A DNA stretch of 64,000 bases from an uncultured Dokdonia sp. (GTDB lineage Bacteria > Bacteroidota > Bacteroidia > Flavobacteriales > Flavobacteriaceae). Both the position numbers and the translations under genes were made by a program. How positions within the stretch are numbered: position 1 is the stretch's first letter; each line of letters starts with the position of its first letter. The stretch lies in assembly GCA_947503305.1 (NCBI GenBank), contig CANNDF010000005.1:1-64000 (forward strand), read 5' to 3'. Positions 1 through 8,892 of the stretch are shown here, in pieces. The notes beneath the pieces are model-generated. The model searched no databases, had not been told where the DNA came from, and was given only the letters and a program-made list of their open reading frames with translations.

Positions 1-68
1 CCCGCGACTTGCATGTGTTAAGCCTGCCGCTAGCGTTCATCCTGAGCCAGGATCAAACTCTTCATCGT
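1..68 (-). rRNA. rrs: 16S ribosomal RNA, 5' end (partial)
   Basis: The reverse complement of this stretch contains the universal 16S 5' sequence AGAGTTTGATCCTGGCTCAG followed by ATGAACGCTAGCGGCAGGC, typical of Bacteroidetes. Aligning TGAAGAG to E. coli positions 5-11 puts mature base 1 near position 68. Only the first 68 or so bases are inside the window; the gene runs off its left edge. Confidence 0.97.
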
Positions 69-421
69 GTGTCTTATATATATTTCAACTCACAATAAAT
101 AAGAAATTAATCGTCTCAAAATTTAAAATTCTAGTCTTCAATTCTTTTATAGTTCCTAATCCTAAAATTAGAAACTTGCATTACATACCGAAATATAAAA
201 CCTCAGTAGTAATACGCGCTGTCAATTCAATATGTCAATGAACTTATAATTACTCTTACTTATAAAGTAACCATAAAATATAACCTATATCACTATAAAT
301 TATATGCTGTTAAACGAAAAGGAATCGAACCTCTTTTTATAATACCAATCGAATAATATAATCAATGAACTAAATACCCTACTCCCAACTCAACATCCAT
401 ACCCCCCTCGCAAAGCGGGTG
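69..421 (-). other. 16S rRNA leader (pre-rRNA spacer)
   Basis: AT-rich stretch with no open reading frame lying between the predicted rRNA promoter and the 16S 5' end, so it should be the transcribed leader. The minus strand near 308-316 reads CGTTTAACA, similar to the boxA antitermination element TCTTTAACA (7 of 9 bases). This is weak evidence. A tRNA T-arm-like stretch lies at about 318-336 without the rest of a tRNA. Confidence 0.5.
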
Positions 422-455
422 CAAATATACAACACATTTTTAATTCTAAACAAAA
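422..455 (-). promoter_or_regulatory. Predicted rRNA operon promoter
   Basis: On the minus strand TTTTG (451-455) and TATATTTG (422-429) are separated by 21 bases. This matches the Bacteroidetes housekeeping promoter TTTG-N17-23-TAnnTTTG. It faces the 16S gene and would give a leader of about 350 nt. Confidence 0.65.
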
Positions 456-656
456 AAGAAAAGAAAAAAATTAATGTTTTTTTTGAAAACTATAAATCCC
501 TAAAATTATATAGAAATTAATATGAACATATCCACCAAAAGCGGACGGCAAAGATAATACGAGATTTGGAATCTGCAAGCATTTGTTGATAAGTTGATCG
601 TATTTTTTTTACATAAAGGCAAAAAATATTACAAACAACTCACAGTCAAAAACATA

Positions 657-1340
657 CTAGTTACTAACTGTTGGATTAGACTTCCATTTATTTGATAATT
701 CCCAATATTCAAAATCCAAGACAGATTCTTTCCTTTCTAATATTCCTGATTGGAATGAACGCTGTAGAATATCTTCTATCAAATAATCTTCTTCTTGATT
801 TACAGGGTCAAATTCTCTCTTTAATGATATATCAAAAGCACTTGCTGTTGTGTTATACCAAAATGCTTTCCATCCACTTCGCAATCTTTTGATTAATTCA
901 AAGGCTGTTTCTCCTGTCTGTCTATGGATAAGTTTTATGAGTATCTGCCCTTCTGTACGTGTCAGCTTTTTTAGCTCACTAGAGAACTCATTTTCTAGAT
1001 ATCTATGAATAATCTTTGTATAGCGTTTGCGATCATTTTTATTTTCAATAGCTGTTAATCGTTCATTTAAAGTGACCAAACGTTCTGCAGCCAGTTTTGC
1101 ATAGGGATACACTTTGCGGGTTTTTCTTCGCAAGATGAGATAGCGTCTTCTTTCTTCTTTAGAATTAAATTTTAATCGCTTGAATACAATTACCTCATTT
1201 AAATCTATTGCACTTCTAGGTATTGTATCTCCCTCTATTATATAATAGTCATAGTTTTCTTGTTCAGGCGTAACAATAGTATCCTGTCCATAACTGATAA
1301 AGGATAAAAATATAAATGCTATAATTATTGGTATACGCAT
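657..1340 (-). CDS. DUF4294 domain-containing exported protein
   Basis: 227-residue protein starting MRIPIIIAFIFLSFISYGQ, a Sec signal peptide with the usual flavobacterial YGQ end, so it is probably periplasmic. The mature part carries the compact KVYPYAKLAAERL...ENEFSSELKKLTRTEGQILIKLIHRQTG core that I recognise as DUF4294, a family found across Flavobacteriales and of unknown function. A TAATTTTG -7-like box lies on the minus strand at 1373-1380, about 32 bases before the start codon. The gene stands alone between the rRNA operon and a divergent peptidase gene. The family call is from recognition, not from a search. Confidence 0.8.
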   Translation of the reverse strand: MRIPIIIAFIFLSFISYGQDTIVTPEQENYDYYIIEGDTIPRSAIDLNEVIVFKRLKFNSKEERRRYLILRRKTRKVYPYAKLAAERLVTLNERLTAIENKNDRKRYTKIIHRYLENEFSSELKKLTRTEGQILIKLIHRQTGETAFELIKRLRSGWKAFWYNTTASAFDISLKREFDPVNQEEDYLIEDILQRSFQSGILERKESVLDFEYWELSNKWKSNPTVSN

Positions 1341-1448
1341 GAGTTACATTTCGCTTTAAGCTAAAATCATTCCAAAATTAAATATTCCATTTTTATAACG
1401 TGGTTAACTTCCTATTAATATTCTTATTTTTATGAAAAAATATTTTTA

Positions 1449-2537
1449 ATGGCAACAAAAAGCATTCTCAACAAAAAATCACTTACTTTTTTAGAATCAT
1501 ATTTAAACAATGCAGCTCCTACCGGTTACGAATGGGATGGTCAGAAAATCTGGATGGATTATCTCACTCCCTATGTAGATGAATTTATTACAGACACCTA
1601 TGGTACGGCTGTAGCTGTTATTAACCCAAAAGCAACTTATAAGGTAGTCATAGAAGGACATGCTGATGAAATTTCATGGTATGTCAACTATATTTCTGAA
1701 AACGGACTACTCTATGTAATACGTAACGGGGGTAGTGACCATCAAATTGCTCCTTCTAAAATCGTAAATATTCATACCAAAAAAGGCATTGTCAAAGGGG
1801 TTTTTGGATGGCCAGCCATTCATACACGTAATCGTGCTAAAGAAGAACCACCAAAACCTGAAAATATATTTATAGATGTAGGCGCAAAAGACAAAAATGA
1901 GGTAGAAAAAATGGGAATTCACATTGGGTGTGTAATTACATATCCTGATGAATTCCATATTCTTAATGATGATAAGTTTGTGTGTCGTGCTATAGATAAT
2001 CGTGCTGGAGGTTTTATGATTGCCGAAGTAGCACGTTTATTACATAAGAATAAGGTAAAACTTCCTTTTGGATTGTATATCACAAATTCTGTACAGGAGG
2101 AGATAGGGTTACGAGGAGCACAAATGATTGCAGATCGTATCCAACCCAATGTTGCAATTGTAACTGATGTCACTCATGATACGACAACTCCAATGATAGA
2201 TCAAAAGGTGCAAGGATCTGCCGAAATAGGTAAAGGTCCTGTTATTGCATATGCTCCTGCAGTACAACAAAAACTAAGAGATCGTATTACAGAAACTGCT
2301 GAGGACAAAAAAATCCCTTTCCAGCGTGCCGCTCTATCAAGAGCTACTGGTACTGATACTGATGCTTTTGCATATAGTAATGGCGGTGTAGCCTCTGCAC
2401 TTATATCCTTACCTTTACGTTATATGCATACTACTGTAGAAATGGTACATCGAGAGGATGTAGAAAATGTGATCAAATTAATTTACGAAACTCTACTTAC
2501 TATTAAAGAAGGGGAAACCTTTAGTTATTTTGAATAG
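1449..2537 (+). CDS. M42 family metallopeptidase (aminopeptidase/FrvX type)
   Basis: 362-residue cytosolic dinuclear metal aminopeptidase of family M42. The metal and catalytic set is visible: H71 and D73 in GHADEI, bridging D183 in AIDNRAGG, the E217-E218 pair in QEEIGLRGA, D240 in VTDVTHD, and H327 in RYMHTTVE. Length is normal for the family. These enzymes trim N-terminal residues from peptides; substrate preference cannot be read from the sequence. Transcription is divergent from the DUF4294 gene, and a perfect 14-bp palindrome and a rho-independent terminator follow the stop codon. Confidence 0.9.
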   Translation: MATKSILNKKSLTFLESYLNNAAPTGYEWDGQKIWMDYLTPYVDEFITDTYGTAVAVINPKATYKVVIEGHADEISWYVNYISENGLLYVIRNGGSDHQIAPSKIVNIHTKKGIVKGVFGWPAIHTRNRAKEEPPKPENIFIDVGAKDKNEVEKMGIHIGCVITYPDEFHILNDDKFVCRAIDNRAGGFMIAEVARLLHKNKVKLPFGLYITNSVQEEIGLRGAQMIADRIQPNVAIVTDVTHDTTTPMIDQKVQGSAEIGKGPVIAYAPAVQQKLRDRITETAEDKKIPFQRAALSRATGTDTDAFAYSNGGVASALISLPLRYMHTTVEMVHREDVENVIKLIYETLLTIKEGETFSYFE

Positions 2538-2540
2538 TAC

Positions 2541-2554
2541 GCTTTCGCGAAAGC
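2541..2554. repeat. GCTTTCGCGAAAGC palindrome, copy 1
   Basis: Perfect 14-bp copy, intergenic, 3 bases after the M42 peptidase stop and just before its terminator. Confidence 0.9.
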
Positions 2555-2564
2555 ATATACCTAC

Positions 2565-2597
2565 AAAAGCCAAGTCATAATATTTCTTGGCTTTTTT
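2565..2597 (+). terminator. Rho-independent terminator of the M42 gene
   Basis: Stem AAAAGCCAAG / CTTGGCTTTT around an 11-base loop, followed by a T-run. Confidence 0.85.
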
Positions 2598-2807
2598 TAA
2601 TATGGAAAAACAGGGGTATTTACCTATTTTTCATTCATTCATTAGCAATACCTTTGTTTTTTGTTTATTTTTGAACTAATCTTTCTGATTAAGAAATGGT
2701 TATCAAATTAATTCATGTTAAAAGAAATTAATATTATCATAATGTATAGGCAATAAAATAAGTCTATTTTTGTGAATCAAAACTTTACTTTAATATTCAA
2801 AACAATT

Positions 2808-4250
2808 ATGAAAAAATTACTAGCCCTATTTTGCTTTACAATGCTATGTATTGCATGTAGTACTGAAGAAAATTTAGATACAACAGATTCTACAAATTTT
2901 GGCACAGAGACAGTATTTGAAGAAAGTGTAACCCTACCTGATAATTATAAAGGGGTATTTACTACCGCAAATGGTCAACACCGAGGAACTTTAGATGTTG
3001 TAATCGCAACGGATAACAGATCTGCTACGGCAAACTTGACCCTATCTACAAATGAAGTAGTTTCAATTACTACTACCAATATTACGGATTTAGGAAACTC
3101 GAAAGAAATACAATTTTCTTCTACTGAGTTATCATTTGTAATGACAACAGAAGCAGAGGGAATCGCTTATGCTATAGAAGATGTGACCTTTAGAGGTATG
3201 GATAGTGGATTGCTAATGGCTAAAAACACAGAAAGAGCTCCAGCAGCTCCTTTTGATGGGACTTACCTATGTACGACGTGTGCTTCTCCAGTGGATAACT
3301 CACAAACACAGGTATTTAACTTTATGTTTGTAACTGCAGATGGTAATAGTACGATCGCTACACAAACTACATTAAATACAACTATTTATAATGGTATCGG
3401 GGTTCAGGATAACTGTGTCGATAACTCTAATCAAAGAACCTGTGACATTACCAGCGGTGATGGAATGACTACTGTGGGATATACTGCCGGTGGTGGTGAT
3501 GTAACATGGTCTGGAACGCATCGATTCAATACTGAGGCTACAGGTCCTAATGATTGTTCTGAATTTTCAGGAACATGGCAGTGGACCTCTCCTGTAGTAG
3601 GCACCCTAGATGGTACATTTACCAGTGATGGCACATGCCCTCCTGCATCATCACCTCCATTAATTTTTGAAGATTTTGAAGATGCTATGGTAACATACGC
3701 AATAAACTTCCCAGAAGAAGTATCACCAAATGGCGAAGATTTTTATACAAGAACTGACGGGACAAATATTACTTCTGCTTATAATGTATCTAATGTTCAG
3801 GGAGACTGGTGGTTTGCCATGATGGATACAGATGGAACTCTTACAAATGACAATAATAATGTTACATTAACATGGGCAGGTATCCCAGTATCTGGACTTA
3901 CTGATATAGATGTTTCAATTTTATTTGCTGAAGATGATTCTTCTGATGGAAATGAAGATTGGGATGGCGGAGATACACTAAGAGTAGAATACTCATTTAC
4001 AGGTGGTGCTCCATGGACACCTATCATAGCCTTTGCAAATATAACTGGAACAACAAATGGTGCTCCTGCATTAGATACAGATTTTAATGGACTAGGTGAT
4101 TCTACGTTATTAACGCCTACTCTTTCAGAATTTACTGCTAGCTTTACAAATCCAGGTTCCTCAACACTATCTGTACGTATTATTTCTAACTCTCTAAGTC
4201 AAGGAGATGTAGATATTTCTTTTGATAATGTTACTATAAGTGGAAACTAA
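2808..4250 (+). CDS. Surface lipoprotein, shares N-terminal domain with the 15.9 and 22.2 kb lipoproteins
   Basis: I start at ATG 2808 rather than the in-frame GTG at 2772, because ATG gives a clean lipoprotein signal, MKKLLALFCFTMLCIAC, with lipobox C17. This makes 480 residues. After a Thr/Glu-rich linker, the segment DNYKGVFTTANGQHRGTLDV matches the MYKGVFTTTDSEQRGVVEIKV segment of the two larger lipoproteins further right. A Cys-containing region (CTTC, C-x-C pairs) follows with the same TWSGTHRF/TWTGSHTF motif. The last 190 residues look like a beta-sandwich ending in DVDISFDNVTISGN. Probably exported to the outer membrane; function unknown. A TATTTTTG -7 box lies at 2765-2772. Confidence 0.75.
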   Translation: MKKLLALFCFTMLCIACSTEENLDTTDSTNFGTETVFEESVTLPDNYKGVFTTANGQHRGTLDVVIATDNRSATANLTLSTNEVVSITTTNITDLGNSKEIQFSSTELSFVMTTEAEGIAYAIEDVTFRGMDSGLLMAKNTERAPAAPFDGTYLCTTCASPVDNSQTQVFNFMFVTADGNSTIATQTTLNTTIYNGIGVQDNCVDNSNQRTCDITSGDGMTTVGYTAGGGDVTWSGTHRFNTEATGPNDCSEFSGTWQWTSPVVGTLDGTFTSDGTCPPASSPPLIFEDFEDAMVTYAINFPEEVSPNGEDFYTRTDGTNITSAYNVSNVQGDWWFAMMDTDGTLTNDNNNVTLTWAGIPVSGLTDIDVSILFAEDDSSDGNEDWDGGDTLRVEYSFTGGAPWTPIIAFANITGTTNGAPALDTDFNGLGDSTLLTPTLSEFTASFTNPGSSTLSVRIISNSLSQGDVDISFDNVTISGN

Positions 4251-4280
4251 ACAGTATACTAAAACAGTATAATTATAAAT

Positions 4281-4316
4281 AAAAGGGTTACCTATTCTGG
4301 TAGCCCTTTTACTTTT
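4281..4316 (+). terminator. Rho-independent terminator
   Basis: A 12-bp stem (4281-4292 with 4299-4310, one G-T pair) around TATTCT, then a T-rich stretch. It ends the lipoprotein transcript before the MBOAT gene. Confidence 0.85.
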
Positions 4317-4380
4317 ATAGAAAACTACGCTACTAGTCATTTTCCTAGTATTTTTTATCTTCGCTCCCAAAGCCGTTTCT

Positions 4381-5820
4381 GTGTTATTTAATTCTTTTGA
4401 TTTTGGATTATTCTTGCCTATTGTATTTATCTTATACTGGTGGATAGGTGGTAAAAGAATTCGGTTTCAAAATATTCTTCTACTTATTGCCAGTTATTTC
4501 TTTTATGGGGTTTGGGACTGGCGTTTCTTACTTTTAATCTTTGCTAGCTCCTTAGTTGATTTTTATGCCGGGCGATCTATTGCTTTGGCGAAAGTAGAAA
4601 AAAGAAAAAAAGCAGCTGTTTATGTGAGCGTATTCTGGAATCTAGGCGTTCTTTTCGTTTTTAAATACTATAATTTCTTTCTGGATACGATAAAATCTCT
4701 TTTTGAAATCCCAGAGAATACCTTTACGACACTAGATATCATCATACCAGTAGGTCTCAGCTTCTATACTTTTCAGACCATTGGATATACGATAGATGTA
4801 TATCGTAAGAAAATCAACCCTTCAAACGATCTATTGCAATTCTTGTGCTTTGTAAGTTTTTTTCCTCAACTTGTAGCTGGTCCTATAGAAAGAGCTAGTA
4901 AGCTATTACCACAATTTAAAATTCAGCGCGTTTTTAAATATGAAGCTGCCAAAGATGGTTTACGTCAATTATTATGGGGACTCTTTAAAAAAATTGTAGT
5001 TGCAGATAATATCGGGGTTGCTGTTTATGCTATTTATGCACATCCCGAAAATTACGGTTCTATTACCATTATTTATGGAGCATTACTGTTTCTATTTCAA
5101 TTGTACGCCGATTTTTCAGGATATTCGGATATTGCAATAGGTACTGCCAAATTATTTGGTTTTAACCTAAGCACAAACTTTAGGTTACCTTATATAGCAA
5201 ATAGCGTAACTGACTTCTGGAGACGGTGGCATATTACTTTATCCAAATGGTTTCAGGACTATGTGTATTTCCCTTTTGTGAGGAATACTTCAATCCGTGG
5301 AATCTCAAAAAGCAATAGAAAAGTATTGGGACTTATTTTTACCATGAGCCTTGTCGGACTATGGCACGGAGCTAACTGGACATATCTTATTTTTGGTATT
5401 TTACACGGCTTGCTCATTGCAATTGAAGCGATACCTATTTACAAGAGAGGTAAAAGAATAAAACTACACCAATGGTTGGATTCTGGAGTGTTGTTATCTA
5501 AACCTTATACCATCACCTTTCTTGTGATCTCCTTAATATTTTTTAGAGCAAACTCTATTGAGAGTGCTGGTACTATGATACTGGAAATTTTTACACAGAA
5601 TATTCCATTTTTTGATTTTAGTTTTATTATTGGAAAAAAAATCTTATTCCTCGTTATTATGATTATTGCCGAATTATGGAGAAGAGATTATATACATCCA
5701 TTTAAAAATATAGAAACCGTTATTCCTAAAGTTATAAGATGGGGAATTTACTATTTTTTAATTTTTGCAATTATACGTTATGGAAGACCTGATGAAGCAT
5801 TTATTTATTTTCAATTTTGA
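4381..5820 (+). CDS. MBOAT family O-acyltransferase (AlgI/DltB-like)
   Basis: 479-residue polytopic membrane protein using a GTG start that gives the family's standard opening MLFNSFDFGLFLPIVF. Family landmarks in order: YFFYGVWDWRFLLL, SFFPQLVAGPIERASKLLPQ, DFWRRWHITLSKWFQDYVYFP and SLVGLWHGANWTYLIFG with the presumed catalytic His at residue 329. Members move acetyl groups across the inner membrane onto exopolysaccharide or cell-wall polymers. The next gene, an SGNH-type protein, overlaps by one base (TGATG), which is the usual AlgI plus AlgJ/X-like pairing. The polymer being modified is not apparent from the neighbours. Confidence 0.9.
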   Translation: MLFNSFDFGLFLPIVFILYWWIGGKRIRFQNILLLIASYFFYGVWDWRFLLLIFASSLVDFYAGRSIALAKVEKRKKAAVYVSVFWNLGVLFVFKYYNFFLDTIKSLFEIPENTFTTLDIIIPVGLSFYTFQTIGYTIDVYRKKINPSNDLLQFLCFVSFFPQLVAGPIERASKLLPQFKIQRVFKYEAAKDGLRQLLWGLFKKIVVADNIGVAVYAIYAHPENYGSITIIYGALLFLFQLYADFSGYSDIAIGTAKLFGFNLSTNFRLPYIANSVTDFWRRWHITLSKWFQDYVYFPFVRNTSIRGISKSNRKVLGLIFTMSLVGLWHGANWTYLIFGILHGLLIAIEAIPIYKRGKRIKLHQWLDSGVLLSKPYTITFLVISLIFFRANSIESAGTMILEIFTQNIPFFDFSFIIGKKILFLVIMIIAELWRRDYIHPFKNIETVIPKVIRWGIYYFLIFAIIRYGRPDEAFIYFQF

Positions 5821-6749
5821 TGATTAAAAAATTTAGTCTACATACCCTCCTTTTTTTAATTCCAGTGGTCATTGCCTATGGAATAGTAGAACAATACACT
5901 CGAAGTTTACCTCTTTCTCCAAAGATAAAATCTGATTACCTCAACACCCATCACAATGATATTGAAACTCTAGTACTAGGAGCTTCCCAAAATAGAGATG
6001 CTATTAATCCTGAATTCTTATCATCAAGGACCCTAAACCTTGCGTACCCTGATCAAGATTATCATGTAAGCTATAAGGTTCTTAAAGAATTGAGTAGTCG
6101 ATTACCAAAGCTAAAGACTGTTATCATTCCGATATCATATGGCCATTTTGAAACTGCATCGAGTCAGACAGACACATGGAAAAATAGTATGTATAAATAT
6201 TATTTTGAAGTGACTGTTTCTGATAAGTTTACTTACTTTAAAGAAAACCTACTGTACATTAGTTATCCAAACTATTACACCTCTAAAATAAAGGAACATC
6301 GTAAAGGAAAAAGCTCATTAGATTTTAATGATTATGGGTATAATAACGACATATCTTATGGCAAATTTTATAAGCTAAATTATGACAGTTTGAGTATTGC
6401 CAAAAGTTCTATTCATAGTACTCCGGAAAAAGAAAACATCTCTTTTGTTTCAGAAAACACAGAGAAATTAAAAGCAATTATCGCATATTGTAAATCAAAT
6501 GAGTACACCCCTGTTTTTGTAATTACCCCTACTACAAAACGCTTTAGAGATCAACGAATTCCTGGTGTATTGCATCGTAGAGATAGTATAGTCTCTCTGA
6601 TGAAGTCATTGTACGACATTAAACTACTAGATGCTGAGAATGGAGATGCTTACGAGCTTACAGATTATAGAGATGATAATCATTTAAGCCCTAGTGGTGC
6701 CAAAATATTCACAAAACGTCTCAATGTTTTTTTGCAGAAGTATAAGTAA
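5820..6749 (+). CDS. Membrane-anchored SGNH-like partner of the MBOAT acyltransferase
   Basis: ATG at 5820 overlaps the MBOAT stop by one base; the TTG three bases earlier is less likely. 309 residues: an N-terminal membrane anchor (about residues 8-24), then an extracytoplasmic domain. LVLGASQNRD gives a block-I nucleophile candidate S56, and YRDDNHLSPSG gives the Asp-x-x-His pair D285/H288. These are SGNH-hydrolase features, as in AlgJ/AlgX/DltD-type partners that transfer the acyl group to the final polymer. Translational coupling with the MBOAT gene supports one acetylation machine. Exact family and substrate are inference. Confidence 0.75.
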   Translation: MIKKFSLHTLLFLIPVVIAYGIVEQYTRSLPLSPKIKSDYLNTHHNDIETLVLGASQNRDAINPEFLSSRTLNLAYPDQDYHVSYKVLKELSSRLPKLKTVIIPISYGHFETASSQTDTWKNSMYKYYFEVTVSDKFTYFKENLLYISYPNYYTSKIKEHRKGKSSLDFNDYGYNNDISYGKFYKLNYDSLSIAKSSIHSTPEKENISFVSENTEKLKAIIAYCKSNEYTPVFVITPTTKRFRDQRIPGVLHRRDSIVSLMKSLYDIKLLDAENGDAYELTDYRDDNHLSPSGAKIFTKRLNVFLQKYK

Positions 6750-6753
6750 CTAT

Positions 6754-7593
6754 TTATGGAATCCACTTTTTATCAAAATTTGGTTTTCTTTTTTCTAAAA
6801 ATGCATTTCTTCCTTCTTTTGCTTCTTCTGTCATATAAGCAAGTCGAGTAGCTTCGCCTGCAAAGACTTGTTGTCCTACCATACCATCATCAGTAAGGTT
6901 CATTGCAAATTTGAGCATCTTAATAGATATAGGCGATTTAGCCAGAATTTCTTGCGCCCATTCATAAGCAGTATCCTCTAGTTCATCATGAGGAATTACA
7001 GCATTGACCATTCCCATCTCATAGGCTTCCTGAGCAGAGTAATTACGGCCTAAAAAGAAAATCTCACGGGCTTTTTTCTGTCCTACCATTTTGGCTAAAT
7101 ATGCAGATCCGTACCCCCCATCAAAGCTTGTTACATCTGCATCTGTCTGTTTAAAAATTGCATGCTCTTTACTGGCTAATGTAAGATCACACACAACATG
7201 TAAACTATGTCCTCCTCCTACTGCCCATCCAGGAACTACAGCAATCACTGCTTTAGGCATAAAACGTATCAATCGTTGTACTTCTAATATATTAAGTCTA
7301 TGATATCCATCCTCTCCTACATAGCCTTCTTTTCCTCTTGCTCTTTGATCGCCTCCACTACAAAAGCTATAGATTCCATCTCTTGAAGATGGACCCTCGG
7401 CAGATAATAATACAACTCCAATACTTGTATCTTCATTGGCATCATAAAAAGCATCATATAATTCACTTGTTGTTTTAGGACGAAATGCATTACGTACATC
7501 TGGCCTATTGAAGGCTATTCGTGCTACTCCATTGCACTTTGTATAGGTAATATCTATATATTCTTTGGCAGTTTTCCAATCTGGCTGACTCAT
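6754..7593 (-). CDS. menB: 1,4-dihydroxy-2-naphthoyl-CoA synthase
   Basis: 279-residue crotonase-fold enzyme that closes the naphthoate ring from o-succinylbenzoyl-CoA in menaquinone synthesis. Diagnostic stretches are FNRPDVRNAFRPKT, the oxyanion-hole segment FCSGGDQRARG, the GWAVGGGHSLHVVCDLTLAS core and the SFDGGYGSAYLA active-site loop, all typical of MenB rather than general enoyl-CoA hydratases. Length is normal. The other men genes in the window (menF, menD, thioesterase) lie about 4-7 kb away in the same orientation but are separated by unrelated genes. It is divergent from the C1 peptidase with 43 bases between the starts. Confidence 0.95.
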   Translation of the reverse strand: MSQPDWKTAKEYIDITYTKCNGVARIAFNRPDVRNAFRPKTTSELYDAFYDANEDTSIGVVLLSAEGPSSRDGIYSFCSGGDQRARGKEGYVGEDGYHRLNILEVQRLIRFMPKAVIAVVPGWAVGGGHSLHVVCDLTLASKEHAIFKQTDADVTSFDGGYGSAYLAKMVGQKKAREIFFLGRNYSAQEAYEMGMVNAVIPHDELEDTAYEWAQEILAKSPISIKMLKFAMNLTDDGMVGQQVFAGEATRLAYMTEEAKEGRNAFLEKRKPNFDKKWIP

Positions 7594-7636
7594 AAATACT
7601 ATTTTAGCGTAAAAATAACCCTTTATTATAAAAAAA

Positions 7637-8770
7637 ATGAAAAATATACTGCTTTGTATTATGGTTGTATTTGCTTTCGCGAAAGCAGGATTATCACAAG
7701 AAACAACTGCTCCTTATACCTTTACAGATATTATTGATTTAGAAACTACCCCAGTAATTAGTCAAGGAAGAACTGGAACTTGCTGGAGTTTTTCTACTTC
7801 ATCATTTTTAGAAAGCGAAATTACTCGTTTAACAGGGAAAACAGTAGATCTTTCTGAAATGTATACTGTACGCAATACATATCCTATCAAAGCTACTAAT
7901 TATGTAATGCGTCAAGGAAAAGCACAGTTCAGTCAAGGTGGGCTTGCTCATGATGTGATCCATAGCGTATCTCAATATGGCCTTGTCCCTGTAGATGCCT
8001 ATACGGGGCTTGCTCCTACCGAAAATAGTCATGACCATGCAGAAATGGTCGCTGTTATTCAAGCAATGCTAGATACGTATGTAGATAACCCAGGTAGAAA
8101 ACTTAGTAAGAAATGGAAAAGTGCTGTAGATGGTGTACTTGATATTTATTTAGGTAAGAATCTAAAAGAGTTTACTTATGAAGGAAAAAGTTATACACCT
8201 CAACGTTTTACGAAGGCTATGAAGATAGATCCCAAAGCTTATGTAAGTCTAACATCTTTTAAACAAGCTCCATTTTACGCATCTTTTATATTGAATATTC
8301 CTGATAATTTTTCAAATGGCGCTTTCTATAATGTACCGCTAGACGAATTTGTACAAACCATAGATAATGCATTAGAAAATGGATATACGGTGACGCTAGA
8401 TTGTGATGTGAGCGAAAAATCTTTTTCTTCAAAACAAGGAGTTGCTGTAATTCCTGCAGATGCTTCCAAAGCAAAATTGTCTGTTTTGGGACCAGAAAAA
8501 GAAAAAACTATCAATCAACAATACCGACAAGATGAATTTGAAAATTATAATACTACGGATGATCATTTAATGCATATCACGGGTAAAGCTAAAGATCAAA
8601 ATGGTACTATTTATTATAAGGTTAAAAATTCTTGGGGCACACATCCAGATAGAACAAACTATGAAGGATATGTATATATGAGCACTTCATATATACGATT
8701 AAAAGCTATTTCTATATTATTACATAAAGATGCACTTCCAAAGACGATTAAGAAAAATTTAAACTTATAG
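7637..8770 (+). CDS. Secreted C1 family cysteine peptidase (bleomycin hydrolase-like)
   Basis: 377 residues with signal peptide MKNILLCIMVVFAFAKAGLSQ. The papain-like catalytic Cys is C49 in QGRTGTCWSFSTSSFLESE, the His is near residue 313 in DDHLMHITG, and the Asn is near residue 331 in VKNSWG. The order and the large middle insertion resemble aminopeptidase C/bleomycin hydrolase (C1B), here exported rather than cytosolic. The signal peptide encodes AFAKA, which comes from a perfect copy of the repeated 14-bp palindrome. No dedicated terminator is obvious; the gap to the next gene holds a 30-bp palindrome. Confidence 0.88.
   Translation: MKNILLCIMVVFAFAKAGLSQETTAPYTFTDIIDLETTPVISQGRTGTCWSFSTSSFLESEITRLTGKTVDLSEMYTVRNTYPIKATNYVMRQGKAQFSQGGLAHDVIHSVSQYGLVPVDAYTGLAPTENSHDHAEMVAVIQAMLDTYVDNPGRKLSKKWKSAVDGVLDIYLGKNLKEFTYEGKSYTPQRFTKAMKIDPKAYVSLTSFKQAPFYASFILNIPDNFSNGAFYNVPLDEFVQTIDNALENGYTVTLDCDVSEKSFSSKQGVAVIPADASKAKLSVLGPEKEKTINQQYRQDEFENYNTTDDHLMHITGKAKDQNGTIYYKVKNSWGTHPDRTNYEGYVYMSTSYIRLKAISILLHKDALPKTIKKNLNL
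7673..7686. repeat. GCTTTCGCGAAAGC palindrome, copy 2
   Basis: Perfect copy inside the signal-peptide codons of the C1 peptidase, read as AFAKA. Confidence 0.9.
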
Positions 8771-8824
8771 TATATTTCTAAAATATTGCTTTACATCCTA
8801 TTAACAACTATATCGTTATAGGTT

Positions 8825-8854
8825 AATATTTACTATGCATGCATAGTAAATATT
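8825..8854. promoter_or_regulatory. 30-bp perfect palindrome, candidate operator
   Basis: Perfect inverted repeat centred between 8839 and 8840, core TACTATGCATGCATAGTA, extended by ATTTA/TAAAT arms. Its right edge lies 10 bases before the -7 box of the following gene, so it covers the -33 region. No T-run of terminator type follows closely, so an operator reading is preferred. Confidence 0.6.
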
Positions 8855-8864
8855 TTATTTTGAG

Positions 8865-8872
8865 TATTTTTG
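8865..8872 (+). promoter_or_regulatory. Promoter -7 box (TATTTTTG)
   Basis: Matches TAnnTTTG, followed by C as is common, 20 bases before the ATG at 8893. Confidence 0.6.
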
Positions 8873-8892
8873 CACCCTCAAAATTTAGAGAT

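Noticed and set aside
318-336. tRNA T-arm-like sequence in the rRNA leader
   Set aside because: The minus strand holds GGTTCGATTCC with a short stem, but no matching acceptor stem, anticodon arm or CCA follows, so I do not call a tRNA. A tRNA-derived remnant is possible.
2772-2807. GTG start for the 2.8 kb lipoprotein
   Set aside because: It overlaps the -7 box and adds residues before an otherwise standard lipoprotein signal peptide.
8839-8892. Upstream in-frame start for the STAS-like gene
   Set aside because: It lies inside the 30-bp palindrome and before the -7 box, so translation from there would need a transcript start upstream of the promoter.
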